The notes beneath the pieces were generated by a model. That model saw only the letters and a list, made by a program, of their open reading frames with translations, was not told the DNA's origin and searched no databases. Both the position numbers and the translations under genes were made by a program. DNA of 64,000 bases from an uncultured Eubacteriales bacterium. GTDB taxonomy: Bacteria > Bacillota > Clostridia > Oscillospirales > QAMX01. The stretch spans positions 1 to 64,000 of the forward strand of contig CAKTEH010000008.1 in assembly GCA_934546935.1 (NCBI GenBank), read 5' to 3'. Positions 63,725 through 64,000 of this stretch are shown here, in pieces (position 1 is the first letter of the stretch; each line of letters starts with the position of its first letter).

Positions 63725-64000
63725 TATAATGCGCCTCCTTTTCCTCCGACAGTAATCGTCGATACGCGAATGCGCGGCTGCCCGACATTGGTGGGGATAG
63801 AACCGGATGAAGAGCCGCACATTCCCGGCGCCATCCACATTTGGGGTCCTACACGGTCGATATTCATCAGGATCTGTGCGCCGGAACCCACAAGCGTTGC
63901 GCCGCGGACTGGGCAAAAGATTTTACCGTCTTTAACCCAATAGGCTTCATTAACCGCAAAATTGAATTCGCCGGTCAACGGGTTGACAGAGCCGCCGCCC
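63724..64000 (-). CDS. tldD: TldD-type metalloprotease, C-terminal part (continues beyond window)
   Basis: About 91 C-terminal residues are visible, with NPLTGEFNFAVNEAYWVKDGKIFCPVRGATLVGSGAQILMNIDRVG and MAPGMCGSSSGSIPTNVGQPRIRVSTITVGG, the very typical TldD end, including the conserved Cys and the glycine-rich tail. The HExxxH zinc site would be in the missing part to the right. It overlaps pmbA by one base and is cotranscribed with it. TldD carries the catalytic metal of the pair. Confidence 0.93.
   Translation of the reverse strand, partial: GGGSVNPLTGEFNFAVNEAYWVKDGKIFCPVRGATLVGSGAQILMNIDRVGPQMWMAPGMCGSSSGSIPTNVGQPRIRVSTITVGGKGGAL

Overview
The window looks like a chromosomal segment of an anaerobic, low-G+C-lineage Gram-positive bacterium (class Clostridia; I cannot name the genus). 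Reasons: a 5S rRNA tail, Firmicutes-type genes (ylxM-ffh-rpsP-khpA, rnmV, tmcAL, ireB, zapA-maf-mreCD-mrdA, an ECF riboflavin transporter behind an FMN riboswitch), fermentative enzymes (pyruvate phosphate dikinase, pyruvate:ferredoxin oxidoreductase, acetate kinase), ferredoxin-type aldo/keto reductases, and consensus SigA-like promoters with strong GGAGG ribosome binding sites. I saw no insertion sequences, prophage, CRISPR array or tRNA. Most of the window is core chromosome with small accessory islands.

Layout. 1-7040: 5S rRNA end, then leftward mreB-like, comF, recD2, ribU with its FMN riboswitch, rnmV and holA. 7147-9400: an exported S-layer-homology protein converging on a ferredoxin-type aldo/keto reductase. 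9555-11980: rightward ylxM-ffh-rpsP-khpA. 12018-17941: a GNAT gene, then the leftward elongation/division operon zapA-maf-mreC-mreD-mrdA ending in a degenerate M42 peptidase homologue. 18622-21249: ppdK behind an AT-rich 600-base region. 21557-31683: GH3 glycosidase, frameshifted AraC/GyrI-type regulator, LysR regulator, heterodimeric ABC exporter, azlCD, and a cytidine-deaminase-like enzyme.

31805-38904 is the most interesting part. A consensus promoter drives a highly folded leader or non-coding RNA, followed by an intrinsic terminator directly before a six-gene polyamine cluster: arginine decarboxylase, aminopropyltransferase, agmatinase-family ureohydrolase, an unusual aminoglycoside-phosphotransferase-like protein, carboxy(nor)spermidine dehydrogenase and its decarboxylase. 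Together these can take arginine to agmatine and putrescine and on to spermidine, possibly through the carboxyaminopropylagmatine variant.

39013-46817: a second AraC/GyrI-type regulator, a TetM-like ribosomal GTPase fused to a YacP/Rae1-type NYN nuclease, a DUF4932 metalloprotease-like gene split by an in-frame stop, an NlpC/P60 cell-wall hydrolase, a second ferredoxin-type aldo/keto reductase, ireB and a DUF378 membrane protein. 46995-50245: two GH43-type glycosidases. 50598-57852: tmcAL, a histidine phosphatase, ackA and the PFOR gene, which with ppdK outline PEP to pyruvate to acetyl-CoA to acetate energy metabolism (pta is not in the window). 58051-64000: a serine beta-lactamase-fold hydrolase, pepT, an XRE/zinc-ribbon protein behind a possible attenuator, pmbA and the C-terminal part of tldD running off the window edge.

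All calls are from reading the sequence and translations; no database search or folding program was run.
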